Counted from the first letter of the stretch, positions 17,211 to 25,170 are shown. The stretch is DNA of 37,932 nt from Ureibacillus massiliensis 4400831 = CIP 108448 = CCUG 49529 (GCF_000772965.1 NZ_JPVQ01000034.1:1-37932); one strand, 5' to 3'. Notes: a model not told the origin generated them from the letters alone. Numbers and translations: made by a program.

Positions 17211-18557
17211 ATGTCTAAAGATTTGATTTCTAAAAAACTAAGGAATTTGTTATTGAATAGTGAAACAATAAAAAAGGGCACTTTTAATAAATTATATAAC
17301 TATCTTCAGAAAAACGAATTAATAACCTTTGATGAAATTAAAGAATATCAGGATTTAAATGATTTAACTACGTATATAGACGACTTAATAAACGCATGTC
17401 GTTCAGAATGGAAACCGTCTGATACACAACCAGTACAAGATTTAGGATTATCTTATAAAGATCAGAAAATTGAATGTAATTTATGTGGTTATAAATATTT
17501 AAAGTTAAAAAATAAGATTGTAAATCAAATCAATGGTAAAGTACTTGTGGTAGGTTCTGAATGTGTTAAAGAATTCGGGGAAGAAGTCAAAGGATTGATT
17601 GAAAAAGTAAACCGAGACACTCGAAGAGCTGAAAGAAGAGTACTTCTAGAGAATCATATTCCAGGAATACGAGCTTTTGTGGAAACTACGAATCTAGTTA
17701 ATAGCTTTGATATGATTATTCCTTTAAATTTATCCGTTAAGCTATCAGAAATTACTTCTGATATTAAAAATAATTATGAAGAATTTATCTCTGAGAAGTT
17801 TAACCATTTAGATTTAATTGAAGCCAAATGGGAAATTAAGGAGCATATAATTGAAGCCATTAAATCATTCGTTAATGAAAATAAACAAGAAAAATTCGCT
17901 GCATCATTTGCGATTAAAAATTGGATACTTAAAAATAATAGCTCTACGTTAACAAAGCAAATTAGAGAAGATAATGGATTTATTAAATGGAGAACAATTC
18001 ATAAAATTTACGAAGAGAGATTTATGAGAAGTGTATTACAGCAACTAAATGTTTATCTTAAAAAAGAGAATATTCTTATCGAAAGTTTAAATCCATCTAA
18101 TAGAATTGTAAAAATACGATTTTCGAAAAAGAACAAAATATTGCATGGTAATATCTCATATCAAGATTTTCTACTCAATATAGGTGGACTTCTTTATAAC
18201 GAAACCGATATTAATGCAACTTTTAAAGATTTAATTGATATGGTTAAAATACCCCTTAGTGATTCTGGCAACCTAATAGTAAACTTTGTTTTAGGCAAAT
18301 TACGTAATGTCAACACGAATCTAGTCTATCGTTCTGGGGATGAACTTATTTTAAAACACAAAGATGAATATATACGGATAAGTGCATTAAAACTTATAAA
18401 TGACGTGAAATCTTTATACTTTGAAGATAATATCAGTAATGATTATTTTGTTAATTGGATTGCCACGCATAAAATTAAGATCATGTCTTTAAAAGAGTTC
18501 AAGAACTATAAACAGGCAAAAGAATTAGCTTCAGAGTTAAAAATAAAAAATCTATAA
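17211..18557 (+). CDS. Hypothetical protein with a zinc-binding motif
   Basis: A 448-residue, lysine- and asparagine-rich soluble protein with a good GGGAGGT ribosome binding site. Near residues 89-120 it has a CNLCGYKYLKLKN...GSEC motif, a treble-clef-like zinc site found in several phage and mobile-element proteins before nuclease-like or DNA-binding regions. The rest is mostly helical and without recognisable catalytic motifs. It stands alone. Its low GC and lack of operon partners suggest a mobile-element cargo gene. Function unknown. Confidence 0.6.
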   Translation: MSKDLISKKLRNLLLNSETIKKGTFNKLYNYLQKNELITFDEIKEYQDLNDLTTYIDDLINACRSEWKPSDTQPVQDLGLSYKDQKIECNLCGYKYLKLKNKIVNQINGKVLVVGSECVKEFGEEVKGLIEKVNRDTRRAERRVLLENHIPGIRAFVETTNLVNSFDMIIPLNLSVKLSEITSDIKNNYEEFISEKFNHLDLIEAKWEIKEHIIEAIKSFVNENKQEKFAASFAIKNWILKNNSSTLTKQIREDNGFIKWRTIHKIYEERFMRSVLQQLNVYLKKENILIESLNPSNRIVKIRFSKKNKILHGNISYQDFLLNIGGLLYNETDINATFKDLIDMVKIPLSDSGNLIVNFVLGKLRNVNTNLVYRSGDELILKHKDEYIRISALKLINDVKSLYFEDNISNDYFVNWIATHKIKIMSLKEFKNYKQAKELASELKIKNL

Positions 18558-18671
18558 CTGACTTTTTCGAGAAAACGGTAATAGCATTCGGGTGTGAATT
18601 TGTAGAAGACAAATATAAAGCCTAAGTGTCACAAGGTACCTATGGATAGTTGAAGGAGTTGAAGTGTTACA

Positions 18672-18902
18672 TTATTTTTCCTTCCCAAACCATTTCTGCC
18701 ATAACTCCTGAAACAGTGTATTCCATTTAATCATTACCGCATAGCCAAAAGCTAGAATAACGACTGTAGAAGGATAAATTGGTTGCCCAATAATTAGATT
18801 AGCAATTACTAAGTACGTTAAAGCAATAGGTAAGCAAATGCCTAAAATATTGACATAAAGCATTAGTTTGTAGTAATCCATTTTGATAGCCTCGATTTTC
18901 AT
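18672..18902 (-). CDS. Small hypothetical membrane protein
   Basis: A 76-residue protein with two hydrophobic helices (about residues 13-38 and 43-60) and a basic C-terminus (WQKWFGKEK). An ATG at residue 8 is another possible start. No family recognised. The ribosome binding site is weak, so expression is uncertain. Confidence 0.45.
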   Translation of the reverse strand: MKIEAIKMDYYKLMLYVNILGICLPIALTYLVIANLIIGQPIYPSTVVILAFGYAVMIKWNTLFQELWQKWFGKEK

Positions 18903-19277
18903 TTTAATATTAAAAGAGAATTTATTTTGTATTAGTTTTAATAATCCTTCTTTTCAAAGGTTGCACAGGTAAACGGCTCTCCCATTCCTTCTTTTGGCCA
19001 ATTTTAAATAGCCTTGCTCAGGAGGATTTTGTGAAGCTTAGTGGAATACCCTGTTCACGAAATCGGTAGTATATAATTGGTCGAAGTATTTACATTCTTT
19101 TACTATAAATATCTTTTATTATGTGTCGTTTCCAGTATGGATATACCATATAAATGAAAAAATTAGGATTTATGTTATATAAAACATAGACATACTTGTA
19201 AAGCAATAAAAGATGTAAGGAATATTCAATAAGTAGATTTATTTTTATTAAAGGCAAGAATTAAGTGGGGTATCATA
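18903..19277. other. Intergenic region, possible decayed coding remnants
   Basis: About 375 bases without an open gene. Bases 18950-19075 look less AT-rich than their surroundings and contain short open pieces in several frames broken by stops. They may be a decayed gene, but I cannot identify it. Confidence 0.35.
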
Positions 19278-19472
19278 ATGAAAAAGAAACTCAAAAGTAA
19301 CCGAATCCGTTGTAAACATTGTAATGATATTATCGAATCAAAGAGTACTTATGACTTTCAGATATGCAGATGTAAGGCCGTCGCGGTAGATGGTGGATTA
19401 GAGTATGGAAGACGAATTTATGTTTCAAATCCAGCAGAAGAGCATTATGAAGAGCTGTCAGAATATGAATGA
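19278..19472 (+). CDS. Small CxxC protein, DUF7695-like
   Basis: A 64-residue protein with CKHCND near residue 12 and an ICRCKAVAVDGG segment near 29-40. These two cysteine pairs form a small zinc-ribbon-like unit that I associate with the DUF7695 group of short Firmicute proteins. It is preceded by AAGTGGGG and followed by a very strong terminator, both arguing that it is a real, single-gene transcript. Function unknown. Confidence 0.6.
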   Translation: MKKKLKSNRIRCKHCNDIIESKSTYDFQICRCKAVAVDGGLEYGRRIYVSNPAEEHYEELSEYE

Positions 19473-19478
19473 TATATT

Positions 19479-19525
19479 AAGAAGAATTGATATTCATTAA
19501 GGGAATATCAATTCTTCTTTGATTC
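19479..19525 (+). terminator. Strong terminator after orf 19278
   Basis: AAGAAGAATTGATATTC (19479-19495) and GAATATCAATTCTTCTT (19503-19519) form a perfect 17-bp stem with a 7-base loop. Confidence 0.75.
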
Positions 19526-19575
19526 TCCATCTGTTTAATATACCTCCAATTTCACCGTCTAGTGTTATAAGACAA

Positions 19576-19719
19576 AAAAGTCGGGAACTACGGAGGCTTC
19601 GATTATAAGAAGCTTAAGTAATTTTTTGAGTTAGTTTATTGCTTTTCAAATGAGTAAACAGTAACAATTCGGTACACGACTTTTTTGTATAGCAGAAAGA
19701 AATACGGTTCCCGACTTTT
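19576..19719. repeat. MITE-like element with 13-bp inverted ends
   Basis: AAAAGTCGGGAAC (19576-19588) and GTTCCCGACTTTT (19707-19719) are perfect inverted repeats bounding 144 bp with no coding sense. A related internal copy (CGGTACACGACTTTTTTG) lies at 19670-19687. This is the pattern of a miniature inverted-repeat element or of a deleted insertion sequence. It ends 20 bp from the point where cadA is cut off. Confidence 0.5.
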
Positions 19720-19738
19720 ACTTTTACAAGCAATAAAT

Positions 19739-19801
19739 TCATCCCTGAACACGATACGCTTTCATTTCTTCTTCAGATAATTTCACTTGTTTTTCAGACA
19801 T
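19739..19801 (-). pseudogene. cadA: cadA remnant: first 20 codons only
   Basis: On the minus strand an ATG at 19801, overlapping the cadC stop by eight bases, starts MSEKQVKLSEEEMKAYRVQG and then meets a TGA. This is the N-terminus of the cadmium-exporting P1-type ATPase CadA, which normally continues with F-T-C-A-N-C. The eight-base cadC/cadA overlap is the usual arrangement. The remaining roughly 700 codons are absent and are replaced by the MITE-like DNA, so cadA has been lost by deletion or insertion. Confidence 0.85.
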
Positions 19802-20162
19802 TTGCTTTCACCTCTTTTTGATGTGCCAACGCAATTATGATCAATTGTTTGACATGTTCATCATCCAGTGAATAAAATGCTAACTTTCCTTCTTTTCGAT
19901 ACTTTACAATTCCTTGCTTATTTAAAGTTCTAAGATGATGAGAAGCCGTTGCAACAGAAGAACCAATAATATTGGCAACATCACACACACATAACTCATC
20001 ATCTTGACATAAAGCATAGGAAATTTTTGCTCTATTTTCATCTGCAAGTGCTTTAAACAATTGCGTAACGCTACCTATATCCTCTTTTTCTAATTCTCCT
20101 TGTATTCGATTGACTTTTTCTTCGTCATAACAATAAATTTCACAAGTATCTTTCTTACTCAT
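19794..20162 (-). CDS. cadC: CadC cadmium/lead-responsive repressor
   Basis: A 122-residue ArsR/SmtB-family repressor, the same length as pI258 CadC. The N-terminal DTCEIYCYDEEKVNRIQ supplies Cys7 and Cys11 of the metal site, and ELCVCD (Cys58 and Cys60) completes the four-cysteine Cd/Pb site. The recognition helix is SVATASHHLRTLNKQG. Start is the ATG at 20162 with AAGGAG; an upstream in-frame GTG would add three residues. It sits behind a double operator (20180-20243). Its original partner cadA survives only as a 20-codon stub, but a second operon with the same operators (cadD) remains under its likely control. Confidence 0.93.
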   Translation of the reverse strand: MSKKDTCEIYCYDEEKVNRIQGELEKEDIGSVTQLFKALADENRAKISYALCQDDELCVCDVANIIGSSVATASHHLRTLNKQGIVKYRKEGKLAFYSLDDEHVKQLIIIALAHQKEVKANV

Positions 20163-20179
20163 TAATATCACTCCTTTTC

Positions 20180-20243
20180 ATTCAAATATTCATTTGAATA
20201 TATTGTAACCCTTTTTTATCGTTATTCAAACATTAATTTGAAT
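20180..20243 (-). promoter_or_regulatory. cadC promoter with two CadC-type operators
   Basis: ATTCAAATATTCATTTGAAT (20180-20199) is a perfect 8-4-8 dyad. A second dyad with one mismatch lies at 20224-20243. On the minus strand TTGAAT (-35, inside the distal dyad) and TACAAT (-10) are 16 bp apart. The layout matches 21518-21581 almost base for base. Confidence 0.8.
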
Positions 20244-20279
20244 GAAATCAAAAAAGGTACCGATAATAAATCATTTTAA

Positions 20280-20897
20280 TTAAAATATGAATGAAAACAA
20301 TTCATTGAATGTCCCATTTTCATACATGATATAAATTCCTAATCCTATAAAGATAATTGGAACAATCCAACGTTCATACTTTTCAATTTTTTCCGATACA
20401 AATTCCACATGTGCTAAACGATAACCCATGTAGAGTAAAACCCAAATCATTATTAAAAAGACAATAATAGAGACAATGATCTCGGTCCCGTTTAATGTCG
20501 TGAAATACGGTACATAAATGGAAAAGTCATCTGCACTGGAAGACAATACAATAAAAGTGACTGTTAGAAATAATTGATTAAACCTACCTGATGAAAATAA
20601 GGACAATATGCTGCTATCATCTTCGTCTTCTTCTCCTTTAATCCAAACCTTTATTCCTAAATAAATGGGTAAAAGCCCAAGAAGTCCTATGACCCATTGT
20701 TGAGGGATTAGGTTGGCGACACCTAGGGAAACTAAAAGACTAGCTCCTATAACAATGATCGTTCCAAGATACTTTCCAATCCATACATGTTTTTCTTGTC
20801 CTTTTTTTATTTGTGAAAACAATAAAATTAAAATAACAAGATAATCAATCCCTGTCGCTACATAAATAGCCGCAGCTGTTAGTATAGTTGTTATCAT
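20280..20897 (-). CDS. cadD: CadD cadmium resistance transporter
   Basis: A 205-residue membrane protein with about five to six hydrophobic segments, of the CadD group in the LysE-like transporter superfamily. Features are the N-terminal helix GIDYLVILILLFSQ and the SSSADDFSIYVPYF segment, with acidic residues in a membrane helix. CadD confers cadmium resistance in staphylococci, usually with a CadC- or CadX-like regulator. The start codon follows the methyltransferase stop directly, so the two are coupled. It is probably repressed by CadC through 21518-21581. Confidence 0.88.
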   Translation of the reverse strand: MITTILTAAAIYVATGIDYLVILILLFSQIKKGQEKHVWIGKYLGTIIVIGASLLVSLGVANLIPQQWVIGLLGLLPIYLGIKVWIKGEEDEDDSSILSLFSSGRFNQLFLTVTFIVLSSSADDFSIYVPYFTTLNGTEIIVSIIVFLIMIWVLLYMGYRLAHVEFVSEKIEKYERWIVPIIFIGLGIYIMYENGTFNELFSFIF

Positions 20898-21500
20898 TTA
20901 TTCCCCTCCACTTTTTAAACAAAGGAAAGACCCGACTCCCTTTGAAATAATTCTTTTTTCTTCTAAAATTTCGAACCCTGTTTCCTTCAGTTGATGAGTG
21001 AACTCATCCCATGTAAAGTAGGCTTCTGGGGGATGATCTAATTTAAAGTAAGTGGCAAAAAAGTGAGAAGCATCTTTATTCAAATCTTCGATTAAAAGCA
21101 CCCCACCTGGCTTTATTACCCGATAAAGTTCTGCAATTGCATCTTTCCAGCGAGGAATATGATGGAGGATTCCGAAAACAAAAACAGCATCAAACTTATT
21201 GGAATCTAAATGTGTTTCTAACACGCTGCCAACAAAGAAATTTAAATCGGGATATTCTTTTTTCGCTTTATCAATTTGCGAAGGCATGATATCAAATCCT
21301 ACAAGTTCAGCAGGACGAAATTCTTGAATTAGTTTTGTACTATATCCTGATCCACACCCTGCATCTAATACTGCCTTTCCCTCTAAGGAAAGATTATGCC
21401 TATCTAAAAATTCCTTAAAGGTTTTAAATTCAATGCTTTTTTGCAACCAACGTCTAATCGGATTATTCATCATATAAAACTCAATTTTATTTAACTCCAT
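20898..21500 (-). CDS. Class I SAM methyltransferase in the cadD operon
   Basis: A 200-residue class I methyltransferase: motif I is VLDAGCGSGYSTK, an acidic residue follows in LVGFDIMPSQ, motif IV is FDAVFVFGILHHIPRW and post-motif is VIKPGGVLLIEDLN. Substrate unknown. I start it at the ATG at 21500 with GGGAG nine bases upstream; a TTG at 21509 is the alternative. Its stop is joined directly to the cadD start, and the promoter carries two CadC-type operators, so it should be induced by Cd/Pb. It does not show the ArsM cysteine set, so an arsenite substrate is unlikely. Confidence 0.82.
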   Translation of the reverse strand: MELNKIEFYMMNNPIRRWLQKSIEFKTFKEFLDRHNLSLEGKAVLDAGCGSGYSTKLIQEFRPAELVGFDIMPSQIDKAKKEYPDLNFFVGSVLETHLDSNKFDAVFVFGILHHIPRWKDAIAELYRVIKPGGVLLIEDLNKDASHFFATYFKLDHPPEAYFTWDEFTHQLKETGFEILEEKRIISKGVGSFLCLKSGGE

Positions 21501-21517
21501 ACATGACAACTCCCTTC

Positions 21518-21581
21518 ATTCAAATATTCATTTGAATATATTATACCCCTTTTTTTATTTTATTCAAACAATTATTTGAAT
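21518..21581 (-). promoter_or_regulatory. Methyltransferase-cadD promoter with two CadC-type operators
   Basis: The proximal dyad ATTCAAATATTCATTTGAAT (21518-21537) is identical to the one before cadC. The distal dyad is at 21562-21581. On the minus strand TTGAAT and a perfect TATAAT are 16 bp apart. The whole 64-bp block is nearly the same as 20180-20243, so one is a duplicate of the other. Confidence 0.82.
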
Positions 21582-21717
21582 GATAATCTAACGAAAATGA
21601 CTTTTCAACCACAAGTAAATACCTAGTAAAAAGGAGAATCTTGTAAAAAACTAATCCTAAATTAGGAAAAATATGTTTTAATAAAGAAGATAGTCCAGAA
21701 AGGAGAGTGTAAAATAA

Positions 21718-22650
21718 ATGCCAAGTGAACATCAAGATATTATTGACTTACTAGCCGATAAACCTTATCTAAAAGACTTATTTCTTGAGGTAGGTTTGGA
21801 TAGTCAGTTAACCCAATTATTACAAGAATTAATTAGTGTTACCGATGATGATCGTCCTCTAAATGGACAAGTTATCTCGCGAAGTACAATTTTTGAGCGA
21901 ACAGAGAGATTCATCCAATGCTCAAGAAAAGTAGATGAAGTGGACAACACAGACGATCAAGGACAACCTCGCCAACCAACGCAATTTGTGCCCCCCTTAG
22001 CGAAGGGACAATTAATAAAAGCAAAATTTTCAGCAGTTGGGAGCGAACTCGATAGAGAACATTTTGCTATCGTATGGGATGCTATTCCAAACAGAGATTC
22101 CATTCAGGTAATACCAACAGAAAGCATGAAAAGTAAAATAAAAGAAACTAAACATCGGTTCAGTATTGGGAAAATTCGTCCTTTATCACTGGCAACAGCG
22201 GTATGTATGGAGCAAATAACATGTATAAGTCGAAAAAGGATTGTCAAAACTGAATTTACAAAGCAAAATATTCCTGTTTACCTCTCTTCAGATCAGGAAA
22301 AGAGAATTGAAGAAGGTATTCGTGTAATGTTGTTAAATGAAGAATCTTTGCTAGAGCACCTAATTAAAAACAATTTAAAGTTTATTCCACAATTTGATAA
22401 CCCAGCACAACAGTTAACCCATTTGTTAAGACCGTTGATGTCAAAGAGTTACGATAAGAAAGTTTTAACTTATACACTCTACAACGATTCAACGGAGTAC
22501 AAAATCACTTGGGTAAAAACTTCTTTAAAAAAAGAACGTAGAGTCAGGACCATTCAAAGCCTAGCCAATGTCATTGATACCGACACAAAAGATAGGATAA
22601 CGGCAAGAAATGAAATTTACCAAAAAATGTTGGAAACGGTGATTTCATAA
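21718..22650 (+). CDS. PemK/MazF-like domain protein
   Basis: A 310-residue protein. After about 95 N-terminal residues, the stretch LAKGQLIKAKFSAVGSELDR (from about 94), then HFAIVWDAIPN and VIPTES, resembles the PemK/MazF fold, in which a Gly/Ser-Glu loop and the 'IVW' strand lie in the RNase core. A long C-terminal part of about 130 residues has no recognised motif. Typical MazF toxins are about 115 residues, so this is a large variant. No antitoxin gene lies next to it, so a classical toxin-antitoxin role is doubtful. A GAAAGGAGAG site precedes the ATG. It stands alone between the cad block and the transposon remains. Confidence 0.6.
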   Translation: MPSEHQDIIDLLADKPYLKDLFLEVGLDSQLTQLLQELISVTDDDRPLNGQVISRSTIFERTERFIQCSRKVDEVDNTDDQGQPRQPTQFVPPLAKGQLIKAKFSAVGSELDREHFAIVWDAIPNRDSIQVIPTESMKSKIKETKHRFSIGKIRPLSLATAVCMEQITCISRKRIVKTEFTKQNIPVYLSSDQEKRIEEGIRVMLLNEESLLEHLIKNNLKFIPQFDNPAQQLTHLLRPLMSKSYDKKVLTYTLYNDSTEYKITWVKTSLKKERRVRTIQSLANVIDTDTKDRITARNEIYQKMLETVIS

Positions 22651-22778
22651 AATATCGGCTAAAATATATTGCATATTTTACCAACATGAGTTATTCTATT
22701 ATTAGTAAATAACCTTCACGTCAAGGTAATCTTGACAAATAGCAATACTACATACCTTTAAGCTCGGTAAGCGAGCAC

Positions 22779-22810
22779 AAAAAAAAGCCTCCTTTTTCAA
22801 AGGAGGCTTT
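22779..22810 (-). terminator. Terminator overlapping the end of orf 22797
   Basis: AAAGCCTCCTTT (22784-22795) pairs with AAAGGAGGCTTT (22799-22810), loop of three bases, T-run on the minus strand. The stem includes the last codons and stop of the gene at 22797-23018. Confidence 0.85.
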
Positions 22811-23018
22811 GTTCATGTTCTAAATCAAAGTCATCTGGTTGAAAATCTAAATAATAGTTAAGTTCTTTCCCACAACATGGACATGTTTTTCTATTATTGC
22901 TATTTAGTTCAAATATCGTTTGCTTTGCAGCTGTTTCGGATATTGCTTCTAATTCACGTGTGATAGAACGGTTATCACATTGTCGATCCGAACAAAACAA
23001 AGAGATGTAATATCTCAT
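22797..23018 (-). CDS. Small hypothetical zinc-ribbon protein
   Basis: A 73-residue protein with cysteines near residues 9 and 14 (FCSDRQCDN) and a CPCCGKEL pair near 47-50, suggesting one small zinc site. It has a strong AGGAGG ribosome binding site and its own terminator, which overlaps the last codons. No family recognised. Confidence 0.55.
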   Translation of the reverse strand: MRYYISLFCSDRQCDNRSITRELEAISETAAKQTIFELNSNNRKTCPCCGKELNYYLDFQPDDFDLEHEQSLL

Positions 23019-23224
23019 ATATAATCCTCCTCTATTTCCTTTTTCCCCTTACTATCTTTTTTATGCAGTTTTTCCTTTGAAATTCCTGTTTTCTGGGGAA
23101 AAGAGTAAGTAATTAACAATGCTTAATATGAAAATAAAAATGAACTTATGAACTGACCTAGCGTTTTGAGACACACATAAAACACCATCAAATATTGACT
23201 TCTTGAAGTTAATTTTATGGCTAC

Positions 23225-23336
23225 GAGGCTTGACATGGAGCCTCTGCGGGCATAATTCTTGAGCCATAGAACCAGCTTTATAACATTGCTGGCTCTTCCA
23301 AACGAGGCTATCATGCCCGCCACTCCATGTAAAGCC
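23225..23336. repeat. Long imperfect stem-loop inside the IS
   Basis: ACATGGAG and GCGGGCAT (23233-23253) pair with ATGCCCGC and CTCCATGT (23313-23330). An inner hairpin CCAGC/GCTGG lies at 23272-23292. It lies between the orfB stop and the left end of the IS, with no coding sense. It may be a structured RNA, a transcription barrier or a nested small repeat. Confidence 0.6.
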
Positions 23337-23369
23337 GTTTCTTCGATGTTAATTATTTAATACATCACC

Positions 23370-24170
23370 CTAGGCTGCTTGTTGACCAAATTCAATTGGC
23401 GTCAAGTAGCCTAGTTTTTGTTGAATTCGTTCCTTGTTATAATACTGAATATACATGTCCACACGACTACTTACTTCTTCTATGCTCAATGAGTTCATTT
23501 TGACATACTGAAATTCTTCCGTTTTTAAATTCGAATGGAAGGACTCAATAACCGCATTATCCCAACAGTTTCCACGACGAGACATGCTTCCTATTAAGTT
23601 CTTTTCCTTTATATAAGTTTGGTAAGCATAAGAGGTATACACGCTTCCCTGATCTGAATGCACAATGACTCCATTTGGGTAACTTCTTTTTTCTAAAGCT
23701 GCCTTTAAGACATCCATCACCAACGGTGTTTGTTGATGGTCATACAGTTTGTAGGCCACTATTTCATTGTTATAAAGATCTAATATGGACGCTAAGTAAA
23801 GGGTAGTACTACCATACTGAATATACGTAATATCTGTTACCCACTTTTCATTTGGATTTGCTGCGTAAAAATCACGTGCTAATACATTTGGAACAATCAC
23901 TTCCTGTACACCTTGAGATTTCCATTTTCGTTTACGTTTAATACGACACTGTAGATTATGTTTTTGCATCAATCTTTGAACTGTATTTCTATTTAGTTCG
24001 ATATTATATTCCTTTTTAAGTAACGCTTTAATTTTCCTATGTCCATTTCTATATTTTGTACGTTTACACAGTTCTATTATTTTATTTTCAGTATCATTTA
24101 TTTCGTTTACATCTTCATTTAACCAGCGGTAATACGTAGAACGTGGGATCTTTAATACCTTTAAAATCAT
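23370..24170 (-). CDS. IS3-family transposase OrfB (DDE integrase)
   Basis: A 266-residue (from its first ATG) rve-type integrase. The catalytic triad is seen in VTDITYIQYG (Asp), VIVHSDQGSVY (Asp) and WDNAVIESFHSNLK (Glu). An N-terminal HTH_21-like part (STYYRWL, KYRNGHRKIKALL) precedes it. The frame stays open upstream of the ATG through KEVYGNRKGVERKV into orfA, in the -1 frame, with a TTAAAG run as a possible slip site. This implies an OrfAB fusion transposase by programmed frameshift, as usual in the family. No damage seen. Confidence 0.92.
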   Translation of the reverse strand: MILKVLKIPRSTYYRWLNEDVNEINDTENKIIELCKRTKYRNGHRKIKALLKKEYNIELNRNTVQRLMQKHNLQCRIKRKRKWKSQGVQEVIVPNVLARDFYAANPNEKWVTDITYIQYGSTTLYLASILDLYNNEIVAYKLYDHQQTPLVMDVLKAALEKRSYPNGVIVHSDQGSVYTSYAYQTYIKEKNLIGSMSRRGNCWDNAVIESFHSNLKTEEFQYVKMNSLSIEEVSSRVDMYIQYYNKERIQQKLGYLTPIEFGQQAA

Positions 24171-24214
24171 AGTGACAGTATATTTTTTACTTAATCTTTC
24201 TACCGTAGGTAAGA

Positions 24215-24532
24215 TTACTTTACGTTCAACTCCTTTGCGATTGCCATAAACTTCTTTAAGATTTCATTCTCCATTTCTAAATGAGCCATTTTTCGGTTTA
24301 TCTTATCTGTTTCAGACTGTCCTTCTGGGCCATGACCATAAGTGTATTGTTTACCAATTGGCTGATCAAAACGATAGATTTCATTATTTTTGTACCATCG
24401 CATCCACGTTTCTACTTGCGATTTATTTTTAACCCCATACTTCTCCATAATTTCTCTAGTTGTTAATATGCCTGCTAACTTTTCCTTTACGACAGCCCAT
24501 TTTACTTTTGATGAATAACTATTTTTGCCCAC
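24215..24532 (-). CDS. IS3-family OrfA (helix-turn-helix)
   Basis: A 105-residue protein with a GTG start (24532) behind GGAGGTG. It has an HTH of the IS3 OrfA type (LTTREIMEKYGVKNKSQVETWMRWYK) that binds the IS ends, followed by a C-terminal leucine-zipper-like segment (MAHLEMENEILKKF). orfB is in the -1 frame and begins within the end of this gene. Confidence 0.9.
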   Translation of the reverse strand: MGKNSYSSKVKWAVVKEKLAGILTTREIMEKYGVKNKSQVETWMRWYKNNEIYRFDQPIGKQYTYGHGPEGQSETDKINRKMAHLEMENEILKKFMAIAKELNVK

Positions 24533-24646
24533 GCAAAAACACCTCCGACTATTTGTTCATATTTTCCAATATGCCCTATTCGAAGGTGTTTTATGTTGTC
24601 TTATTAAATTAGGTTAGTCCATTAGAGTTTTTCTCTAAGTTCATTT

Positions 24647-25020
24647 TTATTTATTGTTAAGACTCTCGTATTGAGTTACTTTAAGCGAAATAAACCTTTT
24701 CACTTCGTTTGATACATCTGAACGAATCCCTGCTTTTCTGTATATTTTCCATTCGATGATTGGTTCCCCTTCTTCTTTTAATTTTTCAATGCAGAATTCA
24801 ACTCGTCTTTTTTGGAAGGCTACTAGATCTTCTGAAACTTTACTGATAAACTCCATTGATTCAGGTAGCTTTTCCGACTTTTTCTCCAATACGGATAGCT
24901 TGTTAATTTTCTTCCCTAGTGATGTTGCTGTAATTCTTGTGGGTTTTTCAGCATCAAAATCCCAATTTTGAACCGCTTTCTTTAATCATGCCAAAAATTC
25001 CTCATCTCTTTTTTTTCCAA
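24647..25020 (-). pseudogene. tnsD: C-terminal fragment of tnsD, frameshifted
   Basis: Minus-strand reading gives WKKRDEEFLA, a stop, LKKAVQNWDFDAEKPTRIT, then KLPESMEFISKVSEDLVAFQKRRVEF and EWKIYRKAGI near the end, stop at 24647. This is the C-terminal part of Tn7-type TnsD/TniQ proteins (the 'KLP...V.ES...F..RRI...W.I.R.AGI' pattern). A tract of eight A's at about 25009-25016 shifts the frame and there is an in-frame TGA. It fits exactly the part missing from tnsD at 26060-27628, which breaks after RVD. It is directly fused upstream to a tnsC 5' piece (25021-25170). Confidence 0.75.
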
Positions 25021-25170
25021 TTCAAGATCCAAATGCTTCTCAAATGGCTGAAAATATTGAAAAAGTCTCTGGATACAATGGAACCGATAATTCGGATTTA
25101 AGGTCCGTTCTTTTTCATCAAACGGAGGAAACATTGATATTTGTTCAATAACGTCATCCTCAGTAAAAAG
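25021..25170 (-). pseudogene. tnsC: N-terminal fragment of tnsC
   Basis: About 50 codons on the minus strand reading LFTEDDVIEQISMFPPFDE, NPNYRFHCIQRLF and QYFQPFEKHLDLE. The 'YFQP...H..L' part is the motif that precedes the ATPase core in Tn7 TnsC. It has no start codon and stops being tnsC-like at the tnsD junction (about 25020). At its other end it meets the plus-strand tnsC 3' half head to head at about 25170, around AAGATGCTT, which is nearly its own inverse complement. Confidence 0.6.

Larger units (their letters stand above)
23149..24621. mobile_element. IS3-family insertion sequence (IS150-like)
   Basis: A 1,473-bp element with imperfect inverted ends. The left begins TGAACTGACCTA (23149); the right, read on the minus strand, begins TGGACTAACCTA (24621). 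Both continue to a shared ACATAAAACACC. It is flanked by the 3-bp direct repeat TTA (23146-23148 and 24622-24624), the duplication expected for this family. It carries orfA and orfB on the minus strand in overlapping frames and a long non-coding stem-loop near one end. It looks complete. It lies 25 bp from the tnsD fragment but does not interrupt it. Confidence 0.85.

Noticed and set aside
23061-23323. Two overlapping minus-strand frames near the left end of the IS
   Set aside because: They run through the long stem-loop and the inverted repeat of the IS and match no transposase part.
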